A stretch of DNA of 64,000 nucleotides from UBA721 sp002705165 (GTDB lineage: Bacteria; Planctomycetota; Planctomycetia; Pirellulales; Pirellulaceae), in NCBI GenBank assembly GCA_045565995.1, contig JBJLEF010000001.1:1240001-1304000 (forward strand). The letters are read 5' to 3'. The notes under the pieces were generated by a model. The model was not told the origin of the DNA. It was given only the letters and a program-made list of their open reading frames with translations, and searched no databases. Each line of letters begins with the position of its first letter. The first letter of the stretch is position 1. The position numbers and the translations under genes are program-made. Positions 51,514 through 61,561 of this stretch are shown here, piece by piece.

Positions 51514-53316
51514 ATGAATCGATTCCGGCCAAAAAATCATCTACTGACTATGGTTTTTGTCGCTCTTACGATAGGGGCTACTGGCGTTCACGTGCGCGCT
51601 CAGGAGGTTAATCCTAACTTTGCTCAGCAATTAGAATTATTAGCACTGAAGTGTGAGCAACTGGGACTCAAGGAACAGGCCGAGATTACCAGGCAGTGGG
51701 TGGTGCCAGACCGAGGCGACCAGCAGGTATTCTATCCTTTTCTTAATCTGGACCATCACCGACCATTAGGAAACGCTCCTCAACTACAAAAGTTTTGGTA
51801 TCAGAGGTTTACAGATATTCGCAAGTCAGAGGCGGAGCGTCTTTACCAGCAGGCACTAATATTAAAAGATGCATCGGACGCCTATCGCCTACTGCATAGG
51901 GTACTTCATGAAAATCATCGTCATCTTCAGGCGCGTAGAATTTTGGGATATTCCGATTCGACAGTTTTGCAATTGCGCCCCACGGCTGTGCGGGGCAAGA
52001 AGGCATTTCCGTTAACCGGGTGGACGGCAGGTGATTATCATACCGTGAAGACGGCTCATTTCGAGATTACCACCAACGCCACGGCGGTTCAGGGGGTCAA
52101 GTTGGCGCGGGAACTCGAAACAATGTATTCGGTATGGCAGCAAGCATTTGTTGAATTTTGGTGCAACACGTCGGCATTGAAGCAGAGGTTGGCGGGTGAA
52201 ACGGCTCAGTTATACAATCAACGTGTTCATCGAATCGTCTTATTTTCTCAGGAAGACGAGTACCAGCAATTCTTTCTGCAAAGGACGAGCAGTAATCAAA
52301 ATTCATCCGGATATTACTATGCTCCGACGAAAACATCGTTTTTACACCTCGGTAAGACAGTCTCTAACCCATGGCTCCATGAAGTAGCTCATCAGCTGTT
52401 TTACGAATTGGGGCCAGCCCTTCAAAACGTGGCTGAAGAGCAAAATATTTGGGCCATTGAAGGTGTAGCGACTTATATGGAATCGTTGCAGGATTTCGGC
52501 CGGTTTGCGACGCTTGGAGGATTCGAATCAAAGCGTCTGCAGTTTGCACGCTTTAATACGTTAGTCAATCAATCCTATGAACCGCTTGCACAACTCACCA
52601 CATTAGGCAGGCAGGAGCTCGTTGCCCACCCAAAGATTGTGCCCCTCTATTCACAATGTAGTGGATTGGCACATTTTCTTCTTGACGGAAAGAAGGGTCG
52701 GTACCGCCCGGCATTCTTTGAGTTGCTTCGGAAGATCTATACGAAAACGGATACTGCCGGTTCTTTATCGCAATTATCTCGCGTCGCTTATGAGCAATTT
52801 GATAAAGAGTATCGTGAATTTTTGGTCATCAATGATGAAGACCTAAGTCGTCTTCGTCCAAATACCAAATTGCAGGCATTTTGCGCTGCTCACGGAGAGG
52901 TAACAGATGTGGGTCTTGCCAATCTTCTAGGGCAGCAGAACCTTACCTGGCTTGATGTCACGGGCTGTTCAATTAGCGATAAGAGCATTGCGTTATTTCG
53001 GTCGCTATCGGGATTGCGTGAAGTGATGCTCGACGGAACAAAAATTACCGACGATTCAGTAGAAGTGTTATCTCAATTGGCTAATCTGGAGTTGCTGGAC
53101 CTTGCTAATACAAAGGTCACGGATAAGGCAGTGAAGTTCCTTGCAGGGAAGTCGACTCTAACCGTGCTATATCTAACAGGAACGGTGGTAACCGATCAAG
53201 CGGCAGCTGATTTAGAGACGATTATAAATTTGGCACTTCTGGAGTTAACCGGAACCAACATGAGCGCCGAAGTGGTGGACAAGGTAAAATCCAGTCTTAC
53301 AAAACTTCAACCTTAA
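51514..53316 (+). CDS. Secreted DUF1570-type zincin with C-terminal leucine-rich repeats
   Basis: A 600-residue protein with a signal peptide (LLTMVFVALTIGATGVHVRA). Residues about 170-420 are a DUF1570-like metallopeptidase domain with zinc site HEVAHQLFYE (His289, Glu290, His293) and the downstream EGVATYME motif expected to supply the third ligand. From about residue 450 leucine-rich repeats follow (LTWLDVTGCSISDKSIALF; LELLDLANTKVTDKAVKFL). The combination suggests a secreted protease whose LRR part binds a partner or substrate. The creatininase gene follows 34 bp downstream. Confidence 0.85.
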   Translation: MNRFRPKNHLLTMVFVALTIGATGVHVRAQEVNPNFAQQLELLALKCEQLGLKEQAEITRQWVVPDRGDQQVFYPFLNLDHHRPLGNAPQLQKFWYQRFTDIRKSEAERLYQQALILKDASDAYRLLHRVLHENHRHLQARRILGYSDSTVLQLRPTAVRGKKAFPLTGWTAGDYHTVKTAHFEITTNATAVQGVKLARELETMYSVWQQAFVEFWCNTSALKQRLAGETAQLYNQRVHRIVLFSQEDEYQQFFLQRTSSNQNSSGYYYAPTKTSFLHLGKTVSNPWLHEVAHQLFYELGPALQNVAEEQNIWAIEGVATYMESLQDFGRFATLGGFESKRLQFARFNTLVNQSYEPLAQLTTLGRQELVAHPKIVPLYSQCSGLAHFLLDGKKGRYRPAFFELLRKIYTKTDTAGSLSQLSRVAYEQFDKEYREFLVINDEDLSRLRPNTKLQAFCAAHGEVTDVGLANLLGQQNLTWLDVTGCSISDKSIALFRSLSGLREVMLDGTKITDDSVEVLSQLANLELLDLANTKVTDKAVKFLAGKSTLTVLYLTGTVVTDQAAADLETIINLALLELTGTNMSAEVVDKVKSSLTKLQP

Positions 53317-53350
53317 ATGTTTGTCAACTTAGTAGTAAGGCGGTTTAATT

Positions 53351-54130
53351 ATGCGACCCTGGATTCTTTCCGAAGCGAATTATGGTTACATCAAAGAGAA
53401 TCCCTATGATGTAGCGGTGCTGCCAATGGGGGCAACGGAACCTCATAATCTACATCTTCCTTACGGAACCGATCATTACGAAGCTGAGGATATTGGCTCT
53501 CGGGTTTGCGAAGCTGCCTATAAGCAGGGAGCGAAGGTGGTATTGTTACCTACCGTACCCTATGGAACCGAAACTAACATGCGTCACTTCCCTTTGGCGA
53601 TGAATCTTTATCCGACGACGTTGTTCAAAGTGATCGGGGATTTAGTTGAATCGTTGGTGCGAAGCGGGATTCGCAAGGTGGTCATTCTCAATAGTCACGG
53701 TGGAAATGAATTTAAGCCGCTATTAAGAGAATTGTCAGGGCAGACTGAAGCCCACCTGTTTCTGACGAATTGGTTTCGTATGCTAGAGGACGTTTATCAC
53801 GACATTTTTCAACATAAGGAGGATCATGCAGGTGAAATGGAAACCTCATTGATCCTAGCCTATCGCAACCATTTGGTAGCAAAAAATGAAGACGGCTCGT
53901 TATATGCGGATGATGGAGCTACCCAGCCGACCCGATTTGAAGCCGTCAATAAAGGTTGGGTCGGTCTCACTCGGCAATGGGATCTACTGACAACCAATAG
54001 TGGTTCGGGGTATCCGCATGAGGCCTCCGCTGAAAAAGGTGAGAAATTGATGGATGTTTTGGTTGAGCGTCTGGGAGGATTTCTAGTGGAACTGGCGAAT
54101 TCACCATTAGATGAGAAGTTTCCGTTTTAG
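53351..54130 (+). CDS. Creatininase family protein
   Basis: A 259-residue cytosolic metal-dependent amidohydrolase of the creatininase/creatinine amidohydrolase family. Metal-binding residues are in MGATEPHNLHLPYGTDH (Glu30, His32, Asp41), NSHGGNE (His116, Glu120) and DHAGEMETS. The family includes creatininase and several enzymes acting on cyclic or formylated amides, such as mycofactocin and pterin side reactions; the substrate here is not determined. It lies 34 bp after the zincin-LRR gene. A strong bidirectional terminator follows. Confidence 0.9.
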   Translation: MRPWILSEANYGYIKENPYDVAVLPMGATEPHNLHLPYGTDHYEAEDIGSRVCEAAYKQGAKVVLLPTVPYGTETNMRHFPLAMNLYPTTLFKVIGDLVESLVRSGIRKVVILNSHGGNEFKPLLRELSGQTEAHLFLTNWFRMLEDVYHDIFQHKEDHAGEMETSLILAYRNHLVAKNEDGSLYADDGATQPTRFEAVNKGWVGLTRQWDLLTTNSGSGYPHEASAEKGEKLMDVLVERLGGFLVELANSPLDEKFPF

Positions 54131-54154
54131 AAGCGGAAAACGACTTACCGCAGT

Positions 54155-54192
54155 AAAAGAGGCGGGTGCTTTAAGTAGCACCCGCCTCTTTT
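54155..54192. terminator. Bidirectional terminator between convergent genes
   Basis: A perfect 16-bp stem (AAAAGAGGCGGGTGCT paired with AGCACCCGCCTCTTTT) with the loop TTAAGT. The A-run on one side and T-run on the other make it work in both directions. It lies between the creatininase gene (stop 54130) and the convergent isomerase-like gene (stop 54216). Confidence 0.93.
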
Positions 54193-54215
54193 CATGAGTT
54201 CGCTTAAGACGATAT

Positions 54216-55211
54216 TTAGTTGTCAAAAGCATCGTCAAACTGGACATCAGAAGGAGAGATATCGACAGCTTTCGTGAAGGCACAGGCTTCGGTTGCACCC
54301 TGGTCACGCTGCATGCCACAGTCTTCCCATTCGATAGAAAGTGGGCCAGTATAGTTGATGTCATTGAGCGCTCGAACGATTTCTTCGAAGTTCACTTCAC
54401 CACGGCCTGGGCTGCGGAAATCCCAACCACGACGTGGATCACCAAAGTTCAGATGGCTACAGTTAATACCTGTGCGACCATTGAGCGTGCGAATGGCGTC
54501 TTTGATGTGTACGTGGTAAATGCGGTCAGGGAAGTAACGGATAAATTCCACGGGATCAACGCCCTGCCAGATTAAGTGGCTTGGATCGAAGTTGAAGCCG
54601 AATTCTTCACGGTGATCAACAGCTTCTAAAGCACGTTCGGCGGTGTAGATATCGAACGCGATTTCAGTGGGATGTACTTCCAACGCGAATTTTACGCCGC
54701 ATTCACCGAAGACATCGAAGATTGGGTTCCATCGCTCTGCAAATAGATCGAAGCCGTCCTGGATCATGGATTCCGGAACAGGTGGAAACGAATACAGTAG
54801 ATGCCAAATACTTGAACCAGTGAAGCCATTCACAATGTCGACACCAAATTTCTGTGCCGCGCGAGCTGTATTTTTCATTTCTTCGATCGCACGCTCATTG
54901 ACGCCGGCTGGATTGCCATCACCCCAAACATGTTCAGGAAGAATCGCCTGATGACGCTCGTCGATGTTATCGAGAACTGCCTGGCCAGCTAGATGAGCAC
55001 TGATGGCTTTACAAATCAGGCCATTGCGTTCCAGTTGCTCATGCTTCTCAGCACAGTAGTTCTCATTTTCCAATGCTTCGACAACATTAAAGTGGTCACC
55101 CCAGCAGGCGAGTTCAATTCCGTCGTAACCAAATTCTTTGGTCTTCTGACAGATTGTCTCTGCTGGGAGGTCCGCCCATTGGCCGGTGAATAGTGTTACC
55201 GGACGTGCCAT
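54216..55211 (-). CDS. Sugar phosphate isomerase/epimerase family protein
   Basis: A 331-residue protein of the xylose isomerase-like TIM-barrel superfamily (AP endonuclease family 2 fold). Motifs include FGYDGIELACWGDHFNV near the start, FALEVHPTEIAFD, FNFDPSHLIWQGVDP and VHIKDAIRT, then PLSIEWEDCGM. Such residues bind a divalent metal. No signal peptide is seen, so it is cytosolic. Probable sugar or inositol isomerase/epimerase of unknown substrate; a neighbouring Gfo/Idh gene (58320) fits inositol- or sugar-type pathways but lies 3 kb away. Confidence 0.88.
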   Translation of the reverse strand: MARPVTLFTGQWADLPAETICQKTKEFGYDGIELACWGDHFNVVEALENENYCAEKHEQLERNGLICKAISAHLAGQAVLDNIDERHQAILPEHVWGDGNPAGVNERAIEEMKNTARAAQKFGVDIVNGFTGSSIWHLLYSFPPVPESMIQDGFDLFAERWNPIFDVFGECGVKFALEVHPTEIAFDIYTAERALEAVDHREEFGFNFDPSHLIWQGVDPVEFIRYFPDRIYHVHIKDAIRTLNGRTGINCSHLNFGDPRRGWDFRSPGRGEVNFEEIVRALNDINYTGPLSIEWEDCGMQRDQGATEACAFTKAVDISPSDVQFDDAFDN

Positions 55212-55344
55212 GGTGTACTCCTTAGGTATATATGAATAGTTCGATGATTTGAATTGTATATAACGTAATGGTCATGTCTTTTATTCTGATGCTGCCAGCG
55301 ATGAGTTACAAGTCCCGACATCATCTGTAGTAAAGATGTAACGA

Positions 55345-57168
55345 CTAGCTCAAAAGAGATTCCAGTTGATCGACCAGTGATGCAAACTGCTGCAAAGCAG
55401 TATCCACCGGTTTAGGTTCTTCCATGTCGACTCCGGCCTCTCGTAATAAATCCAATGGATCCTTGCTGCAACCACCTTGAAGGAAGTTCAAGTAGTCATC
55501 TAACTCTTGTTGCCCTCCCTGCAGGACTCGTTTGCTAAGTGCAATAGCAGCAGATAATCCGGTCGCATATTTGTAAACGTAGAAAGCTCGATAGAAATGT
55601 GGAATCCTGAAGCATTCAAGTGAGAGACAGTCGTCGATAGCAAAATTTGGCCCGAAGTAATCTTTGAGTAGCTGACCATAGACTTCCCGGAAGGATTGAA
55701 CGGTTAGGGGCTGCCCGCTTTCCGCCATCTCATGAGTAATCTTTTCGAATTCGGCAAACATCGTCTGGCGAATGATCGTCCCTCGGATAGCATCGATATC
55801 ACGGTTGATCAGGTAAGCGCGCTCCCGATCATTCTGAGCATGTTTCATCATGTAGTCACTCAGCAACTGCTCGTTAAAAGTGCTGGCGACTTCGGCGACA
55901 AAGATCGTGTAGTTGTAGTACTCAAAGCTCTGATGTTTCGAACTGTAATACGAATGCATTGAGTGGCCCGCTTCATGCGTCAAAGTAAAGACATCGTTGA
56001 GTACTGCGGGTTTGTAATTCATTAGGATGTAGGGGTCGCCGACATAACTCCCGGCACTGAATGCCCCACTTTGTTTTCCGGCATTCGGATACCGATCGCA
56101 CCAGCGTCCTCTGAGGCCTGCTTCCAATACTTCACAGTAATTGCTTCCCAGAGGTTGTAGGGAGGCAATTACTAAATCAGTGGCTTCATCCCAATTTCGG
56201 TTGACTTGAAGATCGCTAATGATTGGTACGTAGGTATCATAGTGATGGATTTCATCAAGTCCCATCAGGTTGCGTCGCAGTTCGTAATATCTGTAAAGTG
56301 CGTCGAAGTTGTTGCGAACCGACTCGATCAAGCTGTCATAGACACTTTGAGGAACATTATCTGGAAAAAGGGCTCCGGTGAGCGCGTTATCGTAACCACG
56401 GGCGCGCGCGTAATATACATCCTTTTGTATTGACCCGCTTAGTGTTGCTGCTAGCGTGTTTTCATGAGCTTCAAACTGGCTGTAGTACTGGTTAAAGGCA
56501 GCTTTACGAACATCCCGGTTCGGCGAGATCAAAAACTGACTAAAAGTGGCATTTCCCAGTTCAACTAATTCACCATGCTCATTCTCGACTTCTCCGAATT
56601 TGAGATCGGCATCATGAAGTTGTCGAAAGGTTTTAGAAGCTGACTGAGCCATTTCGGCTTGCATTGCCAGAAGTTCTTCTTCTTTTGCCCCAAGTGTGTG
56701 AGGGCGGTAACGCAGGACTCGTTCAAGTTGAAGTTGATAGTGTTGTAGACATTCTGCTTGCCTAAAAGAATCAATGGTATCGGAGTCGATCGCCAAAAGT
56801 TCCGGTCGGATCCAACTCGCCGCCTGCGCTGCTCGGGCACCTAGATTTTGCATCCGTGCTTCCAACGCCTGGCTTTCGCTATTGGTCTGGTCCTCAGTGA
56901 GGCGAAGGAAAGCGTAATAGCCAAGTTGTTCTAACAATCGTTCGATTTCGCTATCGAACGCGAGCAGTTCTGCAAGAGTTTCAGCGTTTTCAGCCAGTCG
57001 TCCCTGGAAGGCGCTGTACTTTTCCAGTTGCTCTTCCGCCAACGCGTAGTCTGTTTCCCAACCGTCATGATGGGCATAGAGACTGGAGAGATCCCAGGTG
57101 TCAGATTCAGCGACAGTGCTACGAGGTGGTAGTGATTTTACAGTTGCTTCACTCATGAGAATGTTCAC
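55345..57168 (-). CDS. pepF: Oligoendopeptidase F
   Basis: A 607-residue M3-family metallopeptidase that cleaves short peptides in the cytoplasm. The zinc motif TLTHEAGHSMHSYYS is present, along with the EVASTFNEQLL Glu-containing segment that gives the third ligand. The N-terminal region (AEEQLEKYSAFQGRL) and length match PepF. An internal Met at residue 5 is an alternative start. Lies 36 bp from fabH, in the same direction. Likely role: peptide recycling. Confidence 0.95.
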   Translation of the reverse strand: MNILMSEATVKSLPPRSTVAESDTWDLSSLYAHHDGWETDYALAEEQLEKYSAFQGRLAENAETLAELLAFDSEIERLLEQLGYYAFLRLTEDQTNSESQALEARMQNLGARAAQAASWIRPELLAIDSDTIDSFRQAECLQHYQLQLERVLRYRPHTLGAKEEELLAMQAEMAQSASKTFRQLHDADLKFGEVENEHGELVELGNATFSQFLISPNRDVRKAAFNQYYSQFEAHENTLAATLSGSIQKDVYYARARGYDNALTGALFPDNVPQSVYDSLIESVRNNFDALYRYYELRRNLMGLDEIHHYDTYVPIISDLQVNRNWDEATDLVIASLQPLGSNYCEVLEAGLRGRWCDRYPNAGKQSGAFSAGSYVGDPYILMNYKPAVLNDVFTLTHEAGHSMHSYYSSKHQSFEYYNYTIFVAEVASTFNEQLLSDYMMKHAQNDRERAYLINRDIDAIRGTIIRQTMFAEFEKITHEMAESGQPLTVQSFREVYGQLLKDYFGPNFAIDDCLSLECFRIPHFYRAFYVYKYATGLSAAIALSKRVLQGGQQELDDYLNFLQGGCSKDPLDLLREAGVDMEEPKPVDTALQQFASLVDQLESLLS

Positions 57169-57204
57169 CTAAAAACGATAGTTAATTTTTATGAGGGAGG
57201 TTTA

Positions 57205-58266
57205 TTACCAACGCCAAACACCGGCTCCCCATGCCAGTCCAGCTCCAAAACCGCTGATTAATAGGTTTTGGCCCGGCCTGACTAACCGCTGTTCGACCGC
57301 TTCGGCGAGTGCCAGTGGAATACTGGCCGCCGACGTGTTTCCGTATTGATCCAGATTGACGAAGACTTTATCGGCTGGCAGGCCAAGGTCATTGGCTGCG
57401 GCGTCAATAATTCGGATATTAGCTTGATGGAAAATTGTCAGATCGATTTCGTCAGCAGGCAAACTCGCCGCATCGAGGACCTGATTGACAGAATCGGAGA
57501 GTGTGCGGATCGCCCATTTAAAAACGCTTCTGCCATCCATTTGTAGATACTGTAAATTCTTAGCAATCGTTTCCACAGTGGCTGGGCATCGTGTTCCACC
57601 AGCAGGTTGTTCGAGAAGTTCCGCCCCGTGTCCGTCGGCTCCCAGGGTGTATGAGATAAATCCCTGTTCTTCCCCGCCTGGTCCAATGACCACGGCTCCG
57701 GCGCCGTCACCAAACAGGGGAAAGGTTTTTGTATCAGCCGGATTGACTGTGCGGCTCATCAGGTCGGCACCGATGATTAATACTCGCTGGTATGTGCCGG
57801 TTTTAATGAACTGCATGCCGGTAACCAGAGCGTACATAAATCCGGAACATGCGGCTCCCAAATCCATCGCCGGTGCATTGGAGCCAAGCATACGTTGTAC
57901 ATGGCAGGCGGTTGACGGTGTGGGCTGATCCGGAGTGATCGTCGCCAGTAGAATCAGATCGATTTCAGAAGCATCGATCTTACCGTTCTCCAGACAGCGT
58001 CGAGCCGCTTCATATGCGAGATCACTGCAGGCCTGGTCATCACTCGCCCGACAGCGGGACTGGATTCCCGTGCGCTGAATGATCCAGTCTGCGTCGTACC
58101 CAAGTTCGGCTAAGGCCTCATTCGCAATAACGTTTTCGGGTGTATAACAACCAGAGGCCAGAATTTGTACGCCAGTTAACGAATTTACCTGACGACTTTT
58201 TGAAGCCACGACAATCCTGTCCTGGTTACCAGTGTCAGCTTCGGATTGGACGTGATGATCACTCAT
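57205..58266 (-). CDS. fabH: Beta-ketoacyl-ACP synthase III
   Basis: Starts fatty-acid elongation by condensing acetyl-CoA with malonyl-ACP. The catalytic triad is present: Cys140 in LGAACSGFMYAL, His in IFHQANIRI, Asn in LDQYGNTSAASIP. The GDGAGAVVIG glycine motif is also present. At 353 residues it is a little longer than typical because of about 27 extra N-terminal residues before the core (TGVQILASGCYTPE). It sits between pepF and a Gfo/Idh gene, away from other fab genes, so it may be one of several KASIII copies. Confidence 0.94.
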   Translation of the reverse strand: MSDHHVQSEADTGNQDRIVVASKSRQVNSLTGVQILASGCYTPENVIANEALAELGYDADWIIQRTGIQSRCRASDDQACSDLAYEAARRCLENGKIDASEIDLILLATITPDQPTPSTACHVQRMLGSNAPAMDLGAACSGFMYALVTGMQFIKTGTYQRVLIIGADLMSRTVNPADTKTFPLFGDGAGAVVIGPGGEEQGFISYTLGADGHGAELLEQPAGGTRCPATVETIAKNLQYLQMDGRSVFKWAIRTLSDSVNQVLDAASLPADEIDLTIFHQANIRIIDAAANDLGLPADKVFVNLDQYGNTSAASIPLALAEAVEQRLVRPGQNLLISGFGAGLAWGAGVWRW

Positions 58267-58319
58267 GCAGATTTTTTGTTAGGAAGAGATTGTCGGATAG
58301 CGAGATGAACGCAACGTGA

Positions 58320-59435
58320 TTAGACGAGTCGGTCTGCAACATCGATCCAGCTTGCGTTCTCATTGGACTCCAGCACTGCGTCAGCAATGATTTGAGCATT
58401 AAGGCCATCATCAAAACTGGGCATCGCATCTCGCCCTTCGGAAATTGCTGAACAGAATTCCCAAACTAAGTCGTAGCGGAAGACATCCGCAGGTTTGCCT
58501 TCGCGAGGGTCACGAGGGCTGTCCGCAGGTTTGAGAAATTCTTCGGGGACCTCGACCGGTGCGACATCTTCGCCTGTACGCCCAAGCCAGATCTTGTTGG
58601 GTTCATGCAGGCGATAGCGTACGGTTGCTTCTGAACCGTTAATTTCAGCAAGTTCATGACCGAAGCCATTAAAGCCGTAACCTTTGGCGACAGTCGTGCC
58701 TTCCCATACTCCAACGCCCCCGTTTGCGAAGACTCCAATTAAAGCGGACCAGTCATCCACGTCTGAAGGAGGGCATTCCTGGCCATCGACAGTGACATCA
58801 CGAGGGCAGAATTGGGCAACACCACCACAGAGTCGGTCGATTTTTCCCATCAGGTCCATGGCAAAGTCTATGCGGTGAATAGTCATGTCGAAGAGATCGC
58901 CAGCACCGGCCGTTTTTTTGTATTGCCGCCAACCCCAACTCGTTTCTGGCCAGTCCAGAAAACGCTGGCTACGGAAGTGTCGAGGTTGGCCGATTGCTCC
59001 TGATTGCACCAAATGACGAATGTAACGCATGGAGGGAGCAAATCGGTAAGTAAAGGCCGTCATATGAACTACCCCTGCTTCTACAGCCGCATCTCGCATT
59101 TCGCGAACCTGTTGAGCGTTGAGGGCGAGTGGCTTCTCACACATGATGTGTTTTCCACCTTTGGCGGCTGCGATGGCTTGTTCGTGATGAGTAAAGTTAG
59201 GAGTTGCAATGATGACGGCATCAATATCCGGATCTTCACAGATTTGGTTGAAATCAGTCGTTACTTTTTCGATTCCCCAATCGCTTTTACGCTGCTCTAA
59301 AAGAGCCTCACTCATATCACAGGCAGCAACCAATTCGGCTCGCGGATCAATGCTGATACCAGGGACGTGGTGATAATCACTGACAGCACCTGCACCAACA
59401 ATAGCGATACGAATACGGTTTGAAGATGTCGACAT
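58320..59435 (-). CDS. Gfo/Idh/MocA family oxidoreductase
   Basis: A 371-residue NAD(P)-dependent oxidoreductase. The Rossmann motif RIAIVGAGAVSDYHHVPG and the catalytic HIMCEKPLALNAQQV are typical. The C-terminal domain includes GGAGDLFDMTIHRIDFAMDL-like (here KTAGAGDLFDMTIHRID), matching the branch that includes inositol and sugar dehydrogenases. It is longer than the paralogue at 14373 and differs strongly from it. Cytosolic; substrate unknown. 53 bp before fabH, same direction. Confidence 0.92.
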   Translation of the reverse strand: MSTSSNRIRIAIVGAGAVSDYHHVPGISIDPRAELVAACDMSEALLEQRKSDWGIEKVTTDFNQICEDPDIDAVIIATPNFTHHEQAIAAAKGGKHIMCEKPLALNAQQVREMRDAAVEAGVVHMTAFTYRFAPSMRYIRHLVQSGAIGQPRHFRSQRFLDWPETSWGWRQYKKTAGAGDLFDMTIHRIDFAMDLMGKIDRLCGGVAQFCPRDVTVDGQECPPSDVDDWSALIGVFANGGVGVWEGTTVAKGYGFNGFGHELAEINGSEATVRYRLHEPNKIWLGRTGEDVAPVEVPEEFLKPADSPRDPREGKPADVFRYDLVWEFCSAISEGRDAMPSFDDGLNAQIIADAVLESNENASWIDVADRLV

Positions 59436-59745
59436 AGCGGTGAGTTCCGAGTGTAAATAAGGTCAAATTAAAAGATAAATGATGATGGTCAGCTGTCCGG
59501 CTAATGCTCTGAAACAGAGACGTATAAAGCAGTTTAATGCGTTGTTTGAGTCACCAACACACCCTTGAGCTTAGTATTTGCCTGCTGAGGAGTAATTAAT
59601 TTAGTGGTACCCCCCTGAAATAGGGTGTTTGACTTGGAAGGGTGGAATTATCTTGAGTTCTTTAGCCGAATGCGAATGTGGCCCATTGTGAGGAAGACAA
59701 CCGGTTGCTCGCTGTAAAAGCTTATTAAAAATCAAGACGATATCT
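59436..59745. other. Divergent intergenic region before Gfo/Idh and NRDE genes
   Basis: A 310-bp gap between two divergent genes. A small hairpin (CTCTG, three-base loop, CAGAG) at 59507-59519 lacks a T-run. A TTGACT near 59630 has no -10 box at proper spacing. I see no gene or RNA here. Confidence 0.4.
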
Positions 59746-60519
59746 ATGTGCATTCTTGCCATTCAATATAAATCGGTGCCGGAAGCACCCATTTTGGTTG
59801 CTGCTAACCGAGATGAATTTTACGACCGCCCGAGTACAACTCCTTCTATTCAGTCTGGAAAGCCCCGCATTTTGAGTGGTGTTGACCAACAGGCCGGAGG
59901 AACATGGCTGGGGGTTAATCAACACGGTTTATTTGTTGCCGCCTGTAATCGACGGAAATTGATTCCACCAGTGGTACCACGTTCGCGAGGAGTACTGTGT
60001 CGTGAATTACTTCGCAGTGCTTCAGCCCAGGAAGCAGTTGGGTTAGCGATGGATGAGCTATTGAGCAAGCGATATGAGGGTGTCAATTACATTATTGCTG
60101 ACGGAGAGACGGGTTGGGCTGTACATGGTACGGATGAACCTGAAGTTGTTCCACTTAAGGAAGGGCTTAATGTTATCGGTAATCGTAACCTCAATGATCC
60201 CCGGGATGAACGTTGCCAGTTAGCCAATCGGCTGTTGACACTTCAGACACTGGATTCATCGGTAAAGTTTCTGGCTGTTGCCAGTAAGGTATTTGCTCGC
60301 AGTCCGGTTTCACCGATGCGACCAAGTATGGTGCTTCGCAGTAATGATCGGGGAACCGTCAGTTCGACCCTTTTGGCTCTGGGCTTGAAACCTAGAGACG
60401 CTATCTATCAGTTTGCTTCTGATGCTCCCGACGAAGCTCGTTATGAAGATTATTCACCCATGCTACGAGATATCTTGAGTCGTGGCCTGCGTGAAGCTCG
60501 TGCCAATGCTAACGCTTAA
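59746..60519 (+). CDS. NRDE (TANGO2) family protein
   Basis: A 257-residue cytosolic protein. It starts with MCILAIQYK, with Cys2 as possible N-terminal nucleophile, and carries the name-giving motif NRDEFYDRP, then GGTWLGVNQHGLFVAACNRR and VIGNRNLNDPRDERC. The family is related to Ntn hydrolases; in eukaryotes TANGO2 affects Golgi and heme trafficking, while the bacterial role is unsettled. Start fixed by the conserved MC. pyrE follows 227 bp downstream. Confidence 0.92.
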   Translation: MCILAIQYKSVPEAPILVAANRDEFYDRPSTTPSIQSGKPRILSGVDQQAGGTWLGVNQHGLFVAACNRRKLIPPVVPRSRGVLCRELLRSASAQEAVGLAMDELLSKRYEGVNYIIADGETGWAVHGTDEPEVVPLKEGLNVIGNRNLNDPRDERCQLANRLLTLQTLDSSVKFLAVASKVFARSPVSPMRPSMVLRSNDRGTVSSTLLALGLKPRDAIYQFASDAPDEARYEDYSPMLRDILSRGLREARANANA

Positions 60520-60746
60520 TGGCGGTTCACCGCCCCGAAATTTCCAATGCGGTTTGGCGATCGCATTTTGGGGAGTAGGCTGATGACAAACTCAGATCAT
60601 TAAGTTCTCTGCAAGTTTCAATTTCGTTTTCTGATGAAGTCGGATAGAGGCGTTTGTCTGCTGTTAACGCTGCACGTGAGGCATTAGACTTTAGAGTAAG
60701 CTGACGTTTTACAGAATTCATCAAAAGCATGGAGGTTTGGAAGCTC

Positions 60747-61295
60747 ATGTATTCCAAAGAAGCACTTAAAGAGGTTGTTCGTGAGAAAGCCCTTGAATTT
60801 GGAGATTTTGTTCTGGCTTCAGGTAAGAAGGCAAGTTTCTACCTAGACTGCCGTAAGGTTACTCTTGATTCGCGTGGTGCTCGTCTCGTAGCTCAAGGGA
60901 TTCTGCAATTGATCGGTGATGAACTGCCAGATGCCATCGGCGGGATGGCAATTGGAGCTGATCCGATTACCGCCTCAATTCTGACCGAAGCTGATATGCA
61001 GGGAAAGTCGCTTCGTGGATTCATTGTTCGCAAGGAAGCGAAAGAACATGGTAAAGGAAATCAAGTGGAAGGCCCTGTAGACTCCGGTGATCGCGTTATT
61101 ATCGTGGAAGATGTTGTTACAACCGGTGGTAGTAGCTTGAAAGCCATCGAGCATGTCGAAGCGGCTGGCCTGAAAGTTGAACGTGTCATTGCGATTATTG
61201 ATCGCCTTTCCGGAGGCCGCGAAGCTTTTGCTGCGAAGGGATATGAGTTGCAAACGCTCCTCACCATCGAAGATTTCGGCATCTCTCTGGAGTAG
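60747..61295 (+). CDS. pyrE: Orotate phosphoribosyltransferase
   Basis: Joins orotate to PRPP to form OMP in pyrimidine synthesis. From the ATG at 60747 it has 182 residues, with SGKKASFYLDCRKV at the start of the core and the PRPP motif VIIVEDVVTTGGSSLKAIE. The conserved AKEHGKGN loop is present (KEAKEHGKGNQVEG). An in-frame ATG at 60729 gives six more residues, but GGAGG and GGAAG between the two favour the inner start. No other pyr gene is adjacent. Confidence 0.93.
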   Translation: MYSKEALKEVVREKALEFGDFVLASGKKASFYLDCRKVTLDSRGARLVAQGILQLIGDELPDAIGGMAIGADPITASILTEADMQGKSLRGFIVRKEAKEHGKGNQVEGPVDSGDRVIIVEDVVTTGGSSLKAIEHVEAAGLKVERVIAIIDRLSGGREAFAAKGYELQTLLTIEDFGISLE

Positions 61296-61561
61296 GCCTG
61301 TGTTCAACTCAACAGGATGAAAACAGGGAGCCCATCTCCAAAAACGACCAAATATCAATTCCATTTTATTTGTATCTTTACCCGAATCGGTATTTTCACA
61401 ACGAGTGGTTTTCTCGTACTATCTGGAGTGAATGTACGTGATATTTAAGCCTCTTAGTGACTTATCCTCTGCCGTGAGTTTTAAACTTTGTAGAGAGAGG
61501 AGAGCTGTAAATTGGCTGGACGGGAATGAGGTCACGCATCGCTTAACAATTTAGGACTTGG

